A stretch of DNA of 64,000 nucleotides, from contig VWND01000008.1 in NCBI GenBank assembly GCA_009599575.1, forward strand, positions 372,001 through 436,000. The letters are read 5' to 3'. Positions 1 to 11,046 of this stretch are shown piece by piece. The stretch comes from Blumeriella jaapii (taxonomy: Eukaryota > Ascomycota > Leotiomycetes > Helotiales > Drepanopezizaceae). The notes beneath the pieces are model-generated. The model had not been told where the DNA came from. It made no database searches and saw only the letters and a program-made list of their open reading frames with translations. How positions within the stretch are numbered: position 1 is the stretch's first letter; each line of letters opens with the position of its first letter. The position numbers were made by a program, and so were the translations under genes.

Positions 1-1700
1 GAGGACGGGTGGGGGAAAGGAGGTTGGGACGAGGGAAAGCTCGTCGGGTGGGCTGGAGAGGTTGCTGGCTTTGTCGCTAGGTGTGGTAGGACGGCGAGTC
101 TGCGATTGCGCGGTTGCTTTGGCCGAAGACGCCTTTTGGGGGGACGCGAGTTGGAGCAGGTCGTAGGTGTTTTCCTCGATGATGCTCGTGAAGCCGTCTT
201 CCTTTTCCACCTTGCACGGTGGGGGACTCGGGGCAACGGTTCGAATGTTACCGCTGGTTTCCTTCAGCGGAGACAGCCGTGGTGCTGGGCCGGGAGACAT
301 GGACATGGAGGAAGAGGTGTGAATCGTGTAGTTGGGCTCCTCGTCGGCGCCCTCCAGTTGCTCGTCTTCCTCGATCGGTTCGTCTTCAAAGAGACTCGAT
401 TCGGACACGGCATCATCCTCGTCCTCGTCCTCGTCCTCGTCAAATTCCACTTCCTCGGGATCCGGTATTCCCGAGTCATCCATGGCATCGATGTCTGCCT
501 GGGTATCCCCCTCATCATCATCCTCCCCCTCGTCCTCCTCCTCCTCCATCACCATACTGAGCTGGAACGCCTGCTGATTATCCTCATCCTTGACCTTCAA
601 CGGGCTAAGCATGAGTCCCATCTTGAGTTCTTCAAGATTCACAGTCTGCCCACTCCTGGCCATGCGCTTGCGCCAGCCATCCATCATAGACACAGCATCC
701 TTCCATCTGCTCTCCATCCTCTCCCAACCCTCTCTCAATCTGATGATCTCCTCCTCTCTGACCTCGACCTCCTCAAGCGGGACGAATGAGGGGTTCGTCA
801 GCAGCGTGCGGACGTGCTCGAGCACGCTCTCCGTCTCCTGCGCGAGGTTGTCATAACCGCTCGCCGTCTGCACCACCATGCCGTGCCTCCCTTCTGCCTC
901 GTCTTCCCCCGGATAGCCGCTCAGCGTTCTCAGCGTTTCAACAGTCCGCCTCGCTAGGGCAGCCATGTTCTCATTTTCCTCGCTCAGCCCCCTCGCCAGC
1001 TCAGTCAGGAATTCGTTGGTCTCACTCCTTAGATCGTACCCCTCCTCCCCGACAGCCACAGCTCCCCCTCCCGTTCCCGCCTCGGCCCCGACCCCGGCGA
1101 CGACAGTAATCTCCCTGTTCCCCACGCCTTTCCCCCCTCCCCGTACGCGCCCATCGCCGACGTGCCTCTTCAAGCCTTCGAGCGTCCTCTCCCGTTTGCG
1201 CACCTCGACCGCGCATTGAGAGCGCGTCTGCTGTACGAGCACCTTCATACGGGCCATCTCCTCCTTCAACACGCGGTTCGCCTGCTCGGCCGTCTTCAGC
1301 TGCTGTCTGATCGCGCGCTCCGTACTCTCCGAGATGCCAAGTTTCCGCTGGGCCTCGCCGTGCTTCGTCTGCAAGCGTTCCATGTCGGCGGTGTGGCGGA
1401 GGGAGTCGGCGCGCAGGGCGCGGAGGCTTGACGAGAGGCTTTCTCGCTGGGTGGCATCGCGCTGTTCACACACACGGTGAGCACTGTTCTTGTCGGGGGG
1501 GAGGAGGGGAGCATGCTCACATCTCTCCGCAGAATCAAGTCGTTCACCACGCTCATCACCCTCCCCATTGTGGCCTCGAGGCCGCCATCTTCTCTGTCGG
1601 GCCGCGCGAAGTCGATCGTCTGGCCATTGCGCAGAAGGCCGCGCGACAACAGCTGGTTGTTGATATACAGCGATGCTGTGCGCAGATTATCCGGGTCCAT
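1..1700 (-). CDS. Afadin/ADIP-like coiled-coil protein, 3' end outside window
   Basis: The protein begins MDPDNLRTASLYINNQLLSR, which resembles the N-terminus of fungal proteins with an afadin- and alpha-actinin-binding (ADIP/SSX2IP) domain. Exon 1 is 1521-1700. An intron at 1462-1520 (GTGAGC...AACAG) joins in phase to an exon that stays open to base 1, so about 547 residues are visible and the C-terminus is missing. After the N-terminal motif comes a charged region likely to form coiled coil (about residues 60-200), then a glycine-rich stretch and a second helical part. A very acidic run of Glu/Asp, coded by GAG/GAT/GAC repeats, lies at about residues 360-410, followed by a Ser/Pro-rich tail. 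In animals the family acts in cell adhesion and centrosome maturation; the fungal role is not settled, and a microtubule-organising or cortical role is inference. The ATG at 1700 directly precedes the conserved motif. Confidence 0.8.
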
Positions 1701-2674
1701 CTTCGCCCGCGCGACTCGCGCAGTTCACCAGGCCGTCGAGTCGAATCTTGTGAGCCAAAGTGCGCACAAATGCCGGCGATGTGCTGAGCAGGTAGGCTTC
1801 GTCGAGGGACCCGATCAGGATCGATTGGAGAGATGCAACAGTCCTCCCTGCGAGGCAATGTCTGGTGGGAAGCGAAGCAACCAAGTGCGGGATTCGGTCG
1901 ACTTGAGCTCCTTCGCAAATGTATGTTGTGTGTCGAGTGTTGAGTGTCGAGGGTCGAGTGTCCGGCGTTGCCATGTAAATAAAGGAAACGGGCAACGCCA
2001 ACTCACCCGGCAAGGATGCGGCGAAATACTGTATGATTGGCACGTCACGTGCGGATTCCTGCCTCCCAATCGAGGCAGAATGCCGCAGTTAAGAATGTGG
2101 ATTCGATATTCCCACGGCGCAAAGCCAATGTGATGACACCGGTGGGCATGGCAATGCAGCTCCCGTGTTTTGTTTTGTTTACTGGCTGACCGGACAGTGA
2201 GTGAGCGTCTCGTAGCATCTTTGCCCTCACTCACTCACGCATCATCATCATCATCATCGTTGCAATAGTAGGATTTTCGGGATGCCACAGACACCCATCG
2301 AATCGATTCATGGTCTCTATGTGGCGGGTGTAGCACCGCACAGCATGCTACTGCTTCCTGTCTCCTCCCTCCTTCACTTCTGTTCCAGCTCCGCAACTAT
2401 GCAATGCGGAGCAAAGACACAGGCATTAATATACATTCGTCAATCCCATGCGCATCCTCCACGGTAGTCAAGCCCTCCTCTACCTTATTGGTTTATACGC
2501 TCCAACGCCAGCTTGAAAAGAACCGTCAATCATCCGTCCCACGAAAGCAAAAGCGTCTCTTCCTTCTTCTCTCGGCCTTTTCTAGTTAGTCTATTGCGGA
2601 GGAGAGCGTCGGGCTACTCAAGAAGAATGGGAACAGTTAAACACATGGGGCATGGCAAGCCCCCCCCCCCCCCC

Positions 2675-2711
<37 letters not shown>

Positions 2712-2827
2712 AAAAAAGGAAAAGAAAAGAAAAAAAGCGAATTCATGCACGCTTGCTCAAGCAATAAGACGATTCGTCTCATCACTCATGTTTATGTACG
2801 ACGCCGACCAGCTTACGGCGCTCTTCC
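1701..2827. other. Intergenic between two minus-strand genes
   Basis: This stretch holds the upstream region of the ADIP-like gene and the 3' flank of the Pom1-like kinase gene. I see no credible gene. Short open frames here have no recognisable protein character. A long cytosine tract lies at 2661-2709 and is listed separately. A (CAT)n run is near 2240-2260. Confidence 0.6.
2661..2727. repeat. Poly-C tract followed by A-rich run
   Basis: About 49 nt are almost pure C, broken once by AA, then followed by an A/G-rich run. On the coding strand of the neighbouring kinase gene this is poly-G roughly 100 nt downstream of the stop. Such tracts often vary in length, through slippage or assembly error. 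Confidence 0.9.
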
Positions 2828-5800
2828 TCATGCGCGTTTGCTCATCGCGACTGATGCGCCTGCCGAGGCCATCCCAGCCACCTGATCGAGCCTCCCACTC
2901 GTGCTTCTCGTCACACGAGGTAAACCGCTGTTGCCAGGAGCCAGGACGGTGCCTGTGCTTGTGCGTTTGTGGCTAGCAGTATGACTCAACCCGCTGACAG
3001 TCGACAGTCGGCGTGCCGAGACCGAAGCTTTGATGGGGCTGGCCCCGGATGGCTCCCGTGGCCTGACCGCGGTTCCGTTCTTGAAGCCCATTGCCGGTGG
3101 CTCGGGCAGAGGACGGTTGCCGGTGGATGGCGCAACGTTTACGGGGTTCATCCGTTTCATCGGCGATTCGTGGCGCGCAGACATCCGGGTGACGGGAGCA
3201 GCAGCTTTTTGGCCAGTGATGAATTCGTGTCGGAGGGCCTCCTCTGGCTTCATCCGAAGCTCGGGATCCCAACGCAGGCAGCGCGCAAGGAAGTCGAGGA
3301 ATGCGTCATCGGTGCACTTGATGACCGTTTCCAATGAGCGTGAGGAAGGTCGGCGTCTGCGCCCCTTGGACGAGACCGTGAGACGCGGCTTGCCCATCGA
3401 ATCAAAGAATAGCTTTTTCCTGGTACTCTTGTCGACAAGATGCTTCCCGGGTGGACCAAAGACTTCCATGATGCAAGCCAGCTGCTCCTGCTCATTCTCA
3501 CCGGGGAAGATGGGCACACCGGTGAACAACTCCGCCAAAATACAACCCACACTCCACATGTCAATGGGCAGGCCGTAGGTCATGCCGAGGATGACCTCGG
3601 GAGATCGGTAAAAGCGCGACTGGATGTAGGTGTACACCTTCTCGTTCTCGAAACAACTGGAGCCAAAATCGATGACCTTGATTTCCGAGTGCAGTGGGTG
3701 CGCAAGAAGAATGTTTTCGGGCTTCAGATCACAATGAATGACCTTGTGTTGCTTGAGTAAAATCAGGCTGCTGAGCATCTGCTTCGTGAAGCGGCGCACA
3801 ACCTTGAGACTAAAGCCCTTGAAATGGTTGGACTTGATAAACTCGTACAGATTCATGTCGAGCAGTTCAGTAGATATGCAAAGATGGCCACGAAAGTAGA
3901 AGCTCTGGGTGAAGTTAACCATGCTGTGGCGATTGTGGGGGTCCTGTCGCACGTTAGCTACGAATCAACCTGTACGTCACTGATTCACCGACCCATTCGC
4001 GCAGCTTCTGCAAGATATTAACCTCTACGAGAGCCTGCTGATGAAACCTCTTCTTGTTGCGGATGATCTTCACAGCCACCAACCCCCCCAGCTTATGGTC
4101 TACACAGCGGACAACCTGGCCGAAACTTCCCTTCCCCAAAACATCCACAATCTCATATCGATATGACAGGTGGTCGCCGATGATGATGTTGTAGTCCCCT
4201 CTCTCGTCGTCGTATCCAAAATTGGCACTGTCGACTGCGAGCTCGCCAACGTGCTTAGCAGCTGAGGGTGTGCCGGTGAAGTAGACGTCCTTGTAATCGA
4301 TGATTTCGCCGCGCTCAAAGATATTGAGGTCACGCCTCTGCAAAGCTTGCTGCGGCGAGATGCCATCCTGGGGATTGGCACGCTGGTACAAAGCATCAAG
4401 AATCGCTGCCGCTTTTTCGGTGTCCTTGCGCCTCAGTCCAAGTTTTTTGACCTCGGCCTCTGCAGTCAGGTCATCTTTATCGAGGTCAACGGTCCAGCGG
4501 TCAACCGGTTTCGCTGCGTTCAGCGTACTACTCGAGCTCTTTGAACTGAGCATCTTGTGCATGACGGACGAGGTCGAGCGCGACGTCGGAAGCTGCCTGT
4601 CGACGGGGGTTTTTGGGTGCTCTTTCTTTGGGCTACCATTGACACCCCAGGGGTCGCTTCCCTTCCGGTCATGGCTACCAAAAACCGACAGGCTCGAGAT
4701 AGAGCTCTTCCGCCGCCTAGATTCCAGGGAGGTTGCGGGCAGGGTGGACGGACCGGGGCTGGGATTGTGGTGATCGTGCAACGAAGTCATGGTGGCAGAA
4801 GCAGGAAGTCGCGGCGGCGGCATGTCGTCGTGCTTGGGGGGTTTTGGAGGGTATTCGGCGCCTCTTTCGCTCGCCGCATACGATGAGCCGATGCTGCTCT
4901 TGGACGTCGTCCTCTTCCAGCCTAGGCTGAGCTTCCGGCGAAGCGAAGAGGCCGAAGATGGAGTGCTGGGCTCTTCGGGGCTCGGGGCTGGTGCCACAGT
5001 CTCCTCCGTCTTGACTGGCTTGGCCGGTTTCTGAGCACGTGGCCCGGTCAATCGTGCGGGCCGTGGTGGCTCGACCGTGAGTGCTTCGCGCGCAGAAACA
5101 TCGCCGCTCGTCTTGGATCGCGGCATGAGGGAATGTTCACCGTCATTCTTTGGCAGAGATGAAGAAACGAAGGGGGACACCGTTTGCCGCGTTTGCTTGC
5201 TGTGCATGGGGATGGACTTGGAAAAGTCGGAGCTGCTCACGCCCAGCTGCGAGGTAGAATCCGATCGCGGAAAGTGGATAGAGCTGCTGCTTCTCATGTA
5301 CGACAACAGCTGATCCTCCGCCTTCGAATCGTTACGTTTCCGGGAGAAGAATGAAGCTTTGGACGCCGTCATGGGCGTGCTAGGGGTTTTGGGGTTGACC
5401 CGGCGCGGTGGGGGCGTTGTCTGTCCATCGGTCGACCCGGGATCCTTCTCTAGCGCGGCAATCTTCGCAGCCGTAGGGGTGCTCAAGGGCGCTAAATTCA
5501 GGGGAGGCAGTCGGAGCGGCGGCAATCGTCTCTTTCCCAGCGAGGCATTGTTTGGTGGCTCATCCGGATTCGAAGTAGGGCCATATTGGCGAACTCTGGG
5601 TTCTCGATCGTGCTTCGGTTGATCTCGGAGCGACGCCTTCCCCGACAAACTGTTCGTCGATGTACTGTTTATACTGCACGCATCAAATGGCATGCTTGAC
5701 TTTCGCTTGAAGAACGGCTGTTCGGTGGGCGATTCTTTAGGCGACTCATAGGCCTTTGGGATCGCAGGGACGGGTGGCACGTCCTCGTCCTCATGATTCC

Positions 5801-7160
5801 CCGCCGAGCTGTGGCTGTTTCGCGACTTGGCCGTGGGAAGTCGGGAGGATGAAGCCGGCAGTTGCATTCGAGGTTGTACGGATCCCGTCGACGTACGCGA
5901 CGTGTTGTGGCTTTGCGTTGAGGCGCTCGAGAGAACGGAACTGTAAGACTTGCGATTCAAATCCGGCGTCGTTCTCGAGGATGACGGCGTCGAGATCTTC
6001 CGCGGTAACATGGAGGGGGATCTCGAGGAAGTCCGGATAGTAGATATTTCAGGCTGGGGGGTCGGCGGCGTCCCCGGCATCGGAGGAGGGTTCCGCAGGC
6101 TGGAGATCCGCTTCGCTCTCCGAGCATCCGTAGGGCTGACCGTCCGCGCCCCCAGTCCCGTGGCATGAGACGAGGGCGGCATGCCGGGCATCAGCGACAT
6201 CCCCTTGGGCGTGGAGGACGGCGTGCTCGTGCCCCTCCCGTGGGGTCGTCCAGGCGATCTCCCGGCAAAAGAGGAAGATCTGGAGTGATCCGGAGTTGCC
6301 CTCTTGGCTGATAGATGCGTCTGGCTCTGCCGCGAAGGGGGCTGCAGGGATTTGGTCTTCGCCGCCCTCGATGCCGTGAGTCCTCGCGCTCCATCCATGT
6401 ACGTTGGCATCCCCGCCGTGTTGGCACGCGTGGAAGCCCCTCCCCCATCCACGGGTCCCGGGGGTGAAGATACGCTTCCGGCCGCACTCGGCCGCCTCCT
6501 CTGTGCTGCTCGGACCGGGTCCGGCTCGGTGAGTCCGGGCCCGATGGATTTGCGAGGTGCTCTCGCCGCGTTGGCCATGGCACTCCCCGACACGGGTGGA
6601 TACTGGCTCTGCCGTCGGTTCCGCAGGGCGAGCGGCGCGCTCGGGGGGTCCATCGCTCCGGTGGCGGTCGAGGAAACACTGTTCTTCCGCGTCGCGGTGC
6701 TCTGTTGCCTCAGTACGGATCCCGCCCTCGCCGGCCTGGGCGCCGCGTGTGAGGCGCGACTGGGCCCATGGCTTCGTGCTTCGGGCGTTGCTGTGCCGGT
6801 CTCCAGGGCGGCCCCCGGCTCTGGCGCTCCCCCGGCGCGGCTCTCCATCCCACTGGCCCTGTCGAATTGGAAGTCATTGGATGACGCGTTGATGCTCGTC
6901 TGCAGGTCGTCGAAGCTGGGGGAGGGGAGGAACTCGTACGATCCGCCCAGGTTCTCGGTCTCCGGTCCGCCGAAAGAAAAAAGGGAGTGGTTGGAGCGCA
7001 AGGAGGCCCCGAGACTCGGGCCGCGCGCCTGGGGTTCGTAGTTTTCCTGTCTGGCCGATGTTAACGAAGGCACGACGCGTGGTGCATAGGGATGCGCGCA
7101 CGACTTGGACGGTACATACTCCGGCCGCGGACCCGAGGCAGATTTCGGATCGCGAAGCAT
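2828..7160 (-). CDS. pom1: Pom1-type DYRK dual-specificity protein kinase
   Basis: This is a DYRK-family Ser/Thr kinase that autophosphorylates on tyrosine. In fission yeast Pom1 forms cortical gradients from the cell tips and controls polarity, division site and mitotic entry. The model has exon 1 at 3993-7160, an intron at 3944-3992 (49 nt, donor GTCGGT) and exon 2 at 2828-3943, giving about 1,427 residues. The first ~900 residues are Ser/Pro/Arg-rich and look disordered. Before the kinase core lies a DYRK-box-like YDDERGDY. The core shows LGKGSFGQVV, VAVKII (lysine), HCDLKPENIL, DFGSSCFE and the activation-loop YTYIQSRFYRSPEV, in which the second tyrosine is the expected autophosphorylation site. 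The join LREW-DPHNRHSM restores continuity across the intron. The open frame continues upstream of 7160 without another ATG, so the start could differ or lie in an unseen exon. The C-terminal ~110 residues are basic and Ser-rich. Confidence 0.93.
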
Positions 7161-8270
7161 TGAGAACACGGTCGGTCACGTCAGCGCGGCCCGCGTCGAG
7201 GAGCAGATGCGCCGCCCAGATGCTGTTGCGCACCTCCGTTTCAGGGTGGCCGGGTTCCCCGTGCCCGGTTTGTGTGGTGATGCGTGAAGCTCCGTCCGTC
7301 CCAGGGGCCGCGGTGGTCGCTGGGGCTATCGCATTTCCAACGCCGACGGGGGAAGCTGCTCGTCGAAGACCAGGCGAGGCGTGCGGGGTGGAGCGGGGGA
7401 GAGGGGGAGGAAGTGAGAGTCGTGGTGGTGGTGGTGGTTGTGGTGGAAGAGGAGGAGGAGGAGGTGGTGGTGGTGGTGATGCAGCGGGATGGGTTGGCTG
7501 GCTGGCTGGCTGGGGACGGTGGTTTTGCCTGAGGTCTGGGTCTGAGGGCCCGAGTCTATCTAGGTCATGTATGTGAACATACAGTCGGTCCTAGTATGGT
7601 CCCGTCCGTCGCTGGGTCGGGCGAGCTCGAGTCGTGCGTGGTGTACTGTATGTAGCCTGGTAGCTTGGTAGCCTGGTAGCTCGATGCCGATCCACGAGCA
7701 GCAGCCTGGACGGGACGGGGGGCCCAGCGGGTCGAGGGGGGGGGGGATGGATGGATGGATGGATGTTGAGGGTGGTGATGGCCCGCAGAAGCTGCGCGGC
7801 GGCAGGATCTCGCGATGTCTGGCCTGCGGGGATGAGATGGAGGAGGGAGAAGATGAGGCTGGTTGATGATGATGTGATGAAGCGGCGTGGAAGAAAAATG
7901 GATTTCGGTGTTCCTGCAGACGGCCGACTGTTTGGTTAGTTGCTATAGGTACGGCACGCTGAGGCTCGGGGTGGCCTGAGGCGCGGGGTGGCCTGAGGCC
8001 ACAACGGGGGAAGGCCCCCACGGAGGGCACGGCCCGCCACGAGAGAGATGTGTGTTGGAGGTGCGATACTGTCTGTACAGTACGATACTGTCTGTACAGT
8101 AAATTACTGTAACTTGCCTCTCTTTTTCCCTCTCAACAGCGTGGAGAAAAACCCCAATGGTGTGCATGTGCCGTACGCTACGCTACTACACGGTCCTATC
8201 AATCCGGAACCACCACCACTTTCTCTCTGCCTCCGCCTCCGCCCCCGTCTCCGCCAGTACGACTCAGGAT

Positions 8271-8757
8271 ATCTGACAGTGAAGTCGACAAAAGTCAATC
8301 GTCCAGAGGAGCACGGCCATCCTGTCCCGATGTGGAAATGGGTGCATGATCAACAAACAAACCCTGGATTGATACGGCGTTCTACGTTTGATGGAAGATC
8401 TTTTGGTTTTTAGATTTTGTAAAATGATTGTAGGGTGTGATACAGCATCCTGACAGTAGAGTCGCTATCAATCGATCATTTACAGAAGAATGGCCATTCC
8501 GTTCCGATGCGGAAACTTGTGTATGTATAGTAAACAAATCTCTGATTGACACCGGCGTTTAATCTTTGATAAATAGATACTTTTCTATACATGAGTACGG
8601 TACAGTACAATAAAGTTTACCTGATAGTAAGGTCGCTATAAGTCAATCGTGAACAAAAGAAGAACGGCCATCTCGTCCCGATGCGGAAATCAATGTGTGG
8701 AAAATTTTTGATAAATTCCTGGTTAAACCGGCGTTCAACCACTGATGAAGTAGAAAC
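8271..8757. repeat. Three diverged tandem copies of a ~175-bp unit
   Basis: Copies start near 8271, 8447 and 8620. Each contains, in order, CTGAYAGT, a GTCGCTAT-like segment, a TCAATCGT-like segment, an ACGGCCAT/TGGCCATT segment, CCCGATGCGGAAA or close variants, and GGCGTT with a downstream TTGAT. The copies differ by many substitutions and small indels, so the triplication is not recent. No coding frame is shared. Confidence 0.75.
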
Positions 8758-8759
8758 TG

Positions 8760-9056
8760 TACCGTACATAGGTACTGTCAAGTATTGTAGAGTCTTGTAA
8801 GTACTGTAAGGTCTTGTAGGTACTGTAAGGTCTCTAGATACTGTATGTTCTGTACCTAGGTTCTGTAGGTTCTGTAGGTACTGTAAGTACTGTAAAGTAT
8901 GGTAGGTACTGTAAAGTATGGTAAGTACTGTAAAGTATGGTAGGTACTGTAAAGTATGGTAAGTACTGTAAAGTATGGTAGGTACTGTAAAACTATGGTA
9001 GGTACTGTAAACTATTGTAGGTACTGTAAACTATTGTATGTGCTGTAAAGCACTGT
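8760..9056. repeat. GGTACTGTAAAGTATG minisatellite
   Basis: About 300 bp is built from short units of the type GTACTGTAAAGTATGGTAG, alternating GGTAGGTACT and GGTAAGTACT variants. The left part is looser (GTACTGTAAGGTCTTGTAG). It ends about 140 nt before the assigned peroxin start codon, so it may sit in the promoter. Confidence 0.85.
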
Positions 9057-9195
9057 TGGTCTAGTCGTAAGTACCATTCGGTACATACAGTAAGATGCCA
9101 CCTGATCCAGTCACGTGGGATCACCAGAGATCTTCGGCTATCCGGGAGAACCCCGGCAACGATATGGGCAACGATATGCCGAGCCAGCTATCGAC

Positions 9196-11046
9196 ATGTC
9201 GTCTGCCATTTCTCAGCCTCAGTTGTCACTTCACACGCTTCGCTCGACTCTGGTACAAACGCTCGTCCTCCCCCCGACGACGATACCGACCAAACCTGCT
9301 GACATCTGCAAAGATGATCCAGTGATGCAGCAGCTGATTCTACCATCCCCCAACACGTCTTTCTCCAACGCCGTCGACTAGCTTCGGTTCACGTCGACCG
9401 CCGGCCGGGTCGATCTCGTACAGTTCTGTACCGCACCAGCACTCGAGACCTGTCGCACCACATCATGGACGAGTTCACCTGTGACGCTTTTGCCAACCGG
9501 GACCATCCAATCCCGGTCGTCTCCTTCGAGGGAGACGAGGATCTTTCGGCGGAGGAGGAGGATGTGGCCGACGAGGGCATCAAGATGGCTCGCATCCAGA
9601 AACATGGCAGGAATGGCAGAGGGACTTCCAAGAAGGCGCAGCAGATGGCGTCGGCGAAAGGTGTTGGTGTGCAGGACCGCTTGCTGGAGAAGTACATACT
9701 GCACTCGCCCAACGGCCAACGTTCGCGGCTAAAAGACTTCCAGGCTCCTTCAACAAGTGATACCCATCGAGGACCGGCCCTCCTCCCGCGCGGAAGCTTC
9801 CCCGAGTCAAGACTTCATAGCAAAACCGTCCTTCTCCCTCCCGACCATGTCAGCTAACTTTCGACGGTTCAATGCCCGCATCGGGGTGGTGTTTGTCTTT
9901 CAAGCGAAGGTCAACCGGCTGCTGTCCTGGACCACGCCCACCCACACCCTCTCCTTCCTGGCAATCTATACATTCATTTGTCTAGACCCCTACCTCATCA
10001 CCGTTCTCCCTTTCGCCGTCATCCTCCTCGCCCTCCTCATTCCCGCGTTCATCGCTCGTCACCCGGCACCCCCGCCCACGAGCACGGCCTTCTCATCACT
10101 TCCTGCCGCGTTCGGCTACAGCGCCGCTGGCCCCCCTCTCGCTCCGGCCCCAACGGTGAAGCCGGTGAAGGAGCTCTCGAAAGATTTCTTCCGCAACATG
10201 CGTGACTTGCAAAACAGCATGGAAGACTTCTCCCGCGTGCACGACCAGCTCATCACCCTCCTCACACCGCCTACCAACTTCTCCAACGAGCCCCTCTCTT
10301 CCACGCTCTTCCTCTTCGCCTCGGTGGCCGCCCTGACCTTGTTCATCGCTTCCCACCTCCTGCCCTGGCGCGCCATCTTTCTCGTGCTCGGCTGGGCCGT
10401 CACGTGCTCGGGTCATCCCACGATCCAGCGCGAGCTCGTGACGACGCACAAGCAGCACGTAGCGCCGCGCCAGGAGGAGGCGAAATCATACCTCGATTCC
10501 TGGATCGCTCGCGACATCGTCCTCGACTCGGCGCCCGAGACGCGCGAAGTCGAGATCTTCGAGCTGCAGCGCCTCTCCACCGCGGGCGAGTGGGAGAACT
10601 GGCTCTTCAGCTCCAGCCCGTACGATCCGCTGAGCGAGACGCGCCTGCGCGGCGACCGGCCGCGGGGCACCGGCTTCTTCGAGGACGTGCGGCCGCCGCC
10701 GGGGTGGGAGTGGAGCGAGAAGAAGTGGGCGCAGGATCTGTGGTCGCGGGAGTGGGTCGAGGAGCGGATCATCACGGGCGTGGAGGTCGAGACGGAGGGC
10801 GAGAGGTGGGTGTACGACATCCGGTATGAGTACGAGGATGGCTGGGGGCCGGGCGAGGGAGGAGCCGGCATCAGGAGCCCGGCGAGGGGGCCGGGGAAGC
10901 AGAAGGCTCTGCCGAGCTGGGAGGAGGGGGGGGAAGCGGAAGGGGAGGGGCGCGGGCGGAGGGGCGAGTGGAGGCGGCGGCGGTGGGTGAGGATGGTCAA
11001 GCGGAGGTCGTCGCAGCAGGGAAAATCTGCATCGGAAGGCAGTTGA
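9196..11046 (+). CDS. PEX24: PEX24/PEX28-family peroxisomal membrane protein
   Basis: This is an integral peroxisomal membrane peroxin of the Pex24p family (Pex23/24/28-32 group, peroxin/dysferlin fold), which acts on peroxisome number, size and ER-peroxisome contacts. The model is 9196-9356, 9440-9691 and 9744-11046, giving 571 residues. The second intron (9692-9743) is firm because splicing rebuilds EKLLQQVIPIED. The core contains FSLPTMSANFRRFNARIG, a hydrophobic hairpin after TPTHTLSFLAIYTF and a second hydrophobic pair around LFLFASVAALTLF. The C-terminal dysferlin-like part includes ENWLFSSSPYDP and GWEWSEKKWAQDLWSREW. The N-terminal exon is less certain: MSSAISQPQLS begins an open frame, and only a GT-AG pair at 9357-9439 joins it in phase to the conserved TRDLSHHIMDEF. 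A conservative start is the ATG at 9465. The tail is Gly/Arg-rich and low complexity. Confidence 0.88.

Larger units (their letters stand above)
7161..9195. other. Divergent intergenic region between kinase and peroxin genes
   Basis: This is a shared upstream region for two divergently transcribed genes. It holds GGT/GAG/GGA-rich simple sequence at 7400-7480, GGAT repeats near 7745-7770, two copies of a TACTGTCTGTACAG motif at 8068-8100, a triplicated ~175-bp unit (8271-8757) and a TACTGTAAAG minisatellite (8760-9056). An open frame at 7560-8030 (-) is His/Ser/Pro-rich and not convincing. No RNA gene was seen. Confidence 0.6.

Noticed and set aside
1477..2133. 218-codon plus-strand open frame
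   Set aside because: It overlaps the ADIP-like first exon and intron on the other strand and has no recognisable protein features.
6304..7041. 245-codon plus-strand open frame opposite the kinase N-terminus
   Set aside because: It is antisense to the GC-rich, Ser/Pro-rich kinase exon, shows no motif, and its openness follows from codon bias on the other strand.
7560..8030. 156-codon minus-strand open frame upstream of the kinase
   Set aside because: It is His/Ser/Pro low complexity overlapping GGAT repeats, and fits chance openness in the 5' region.
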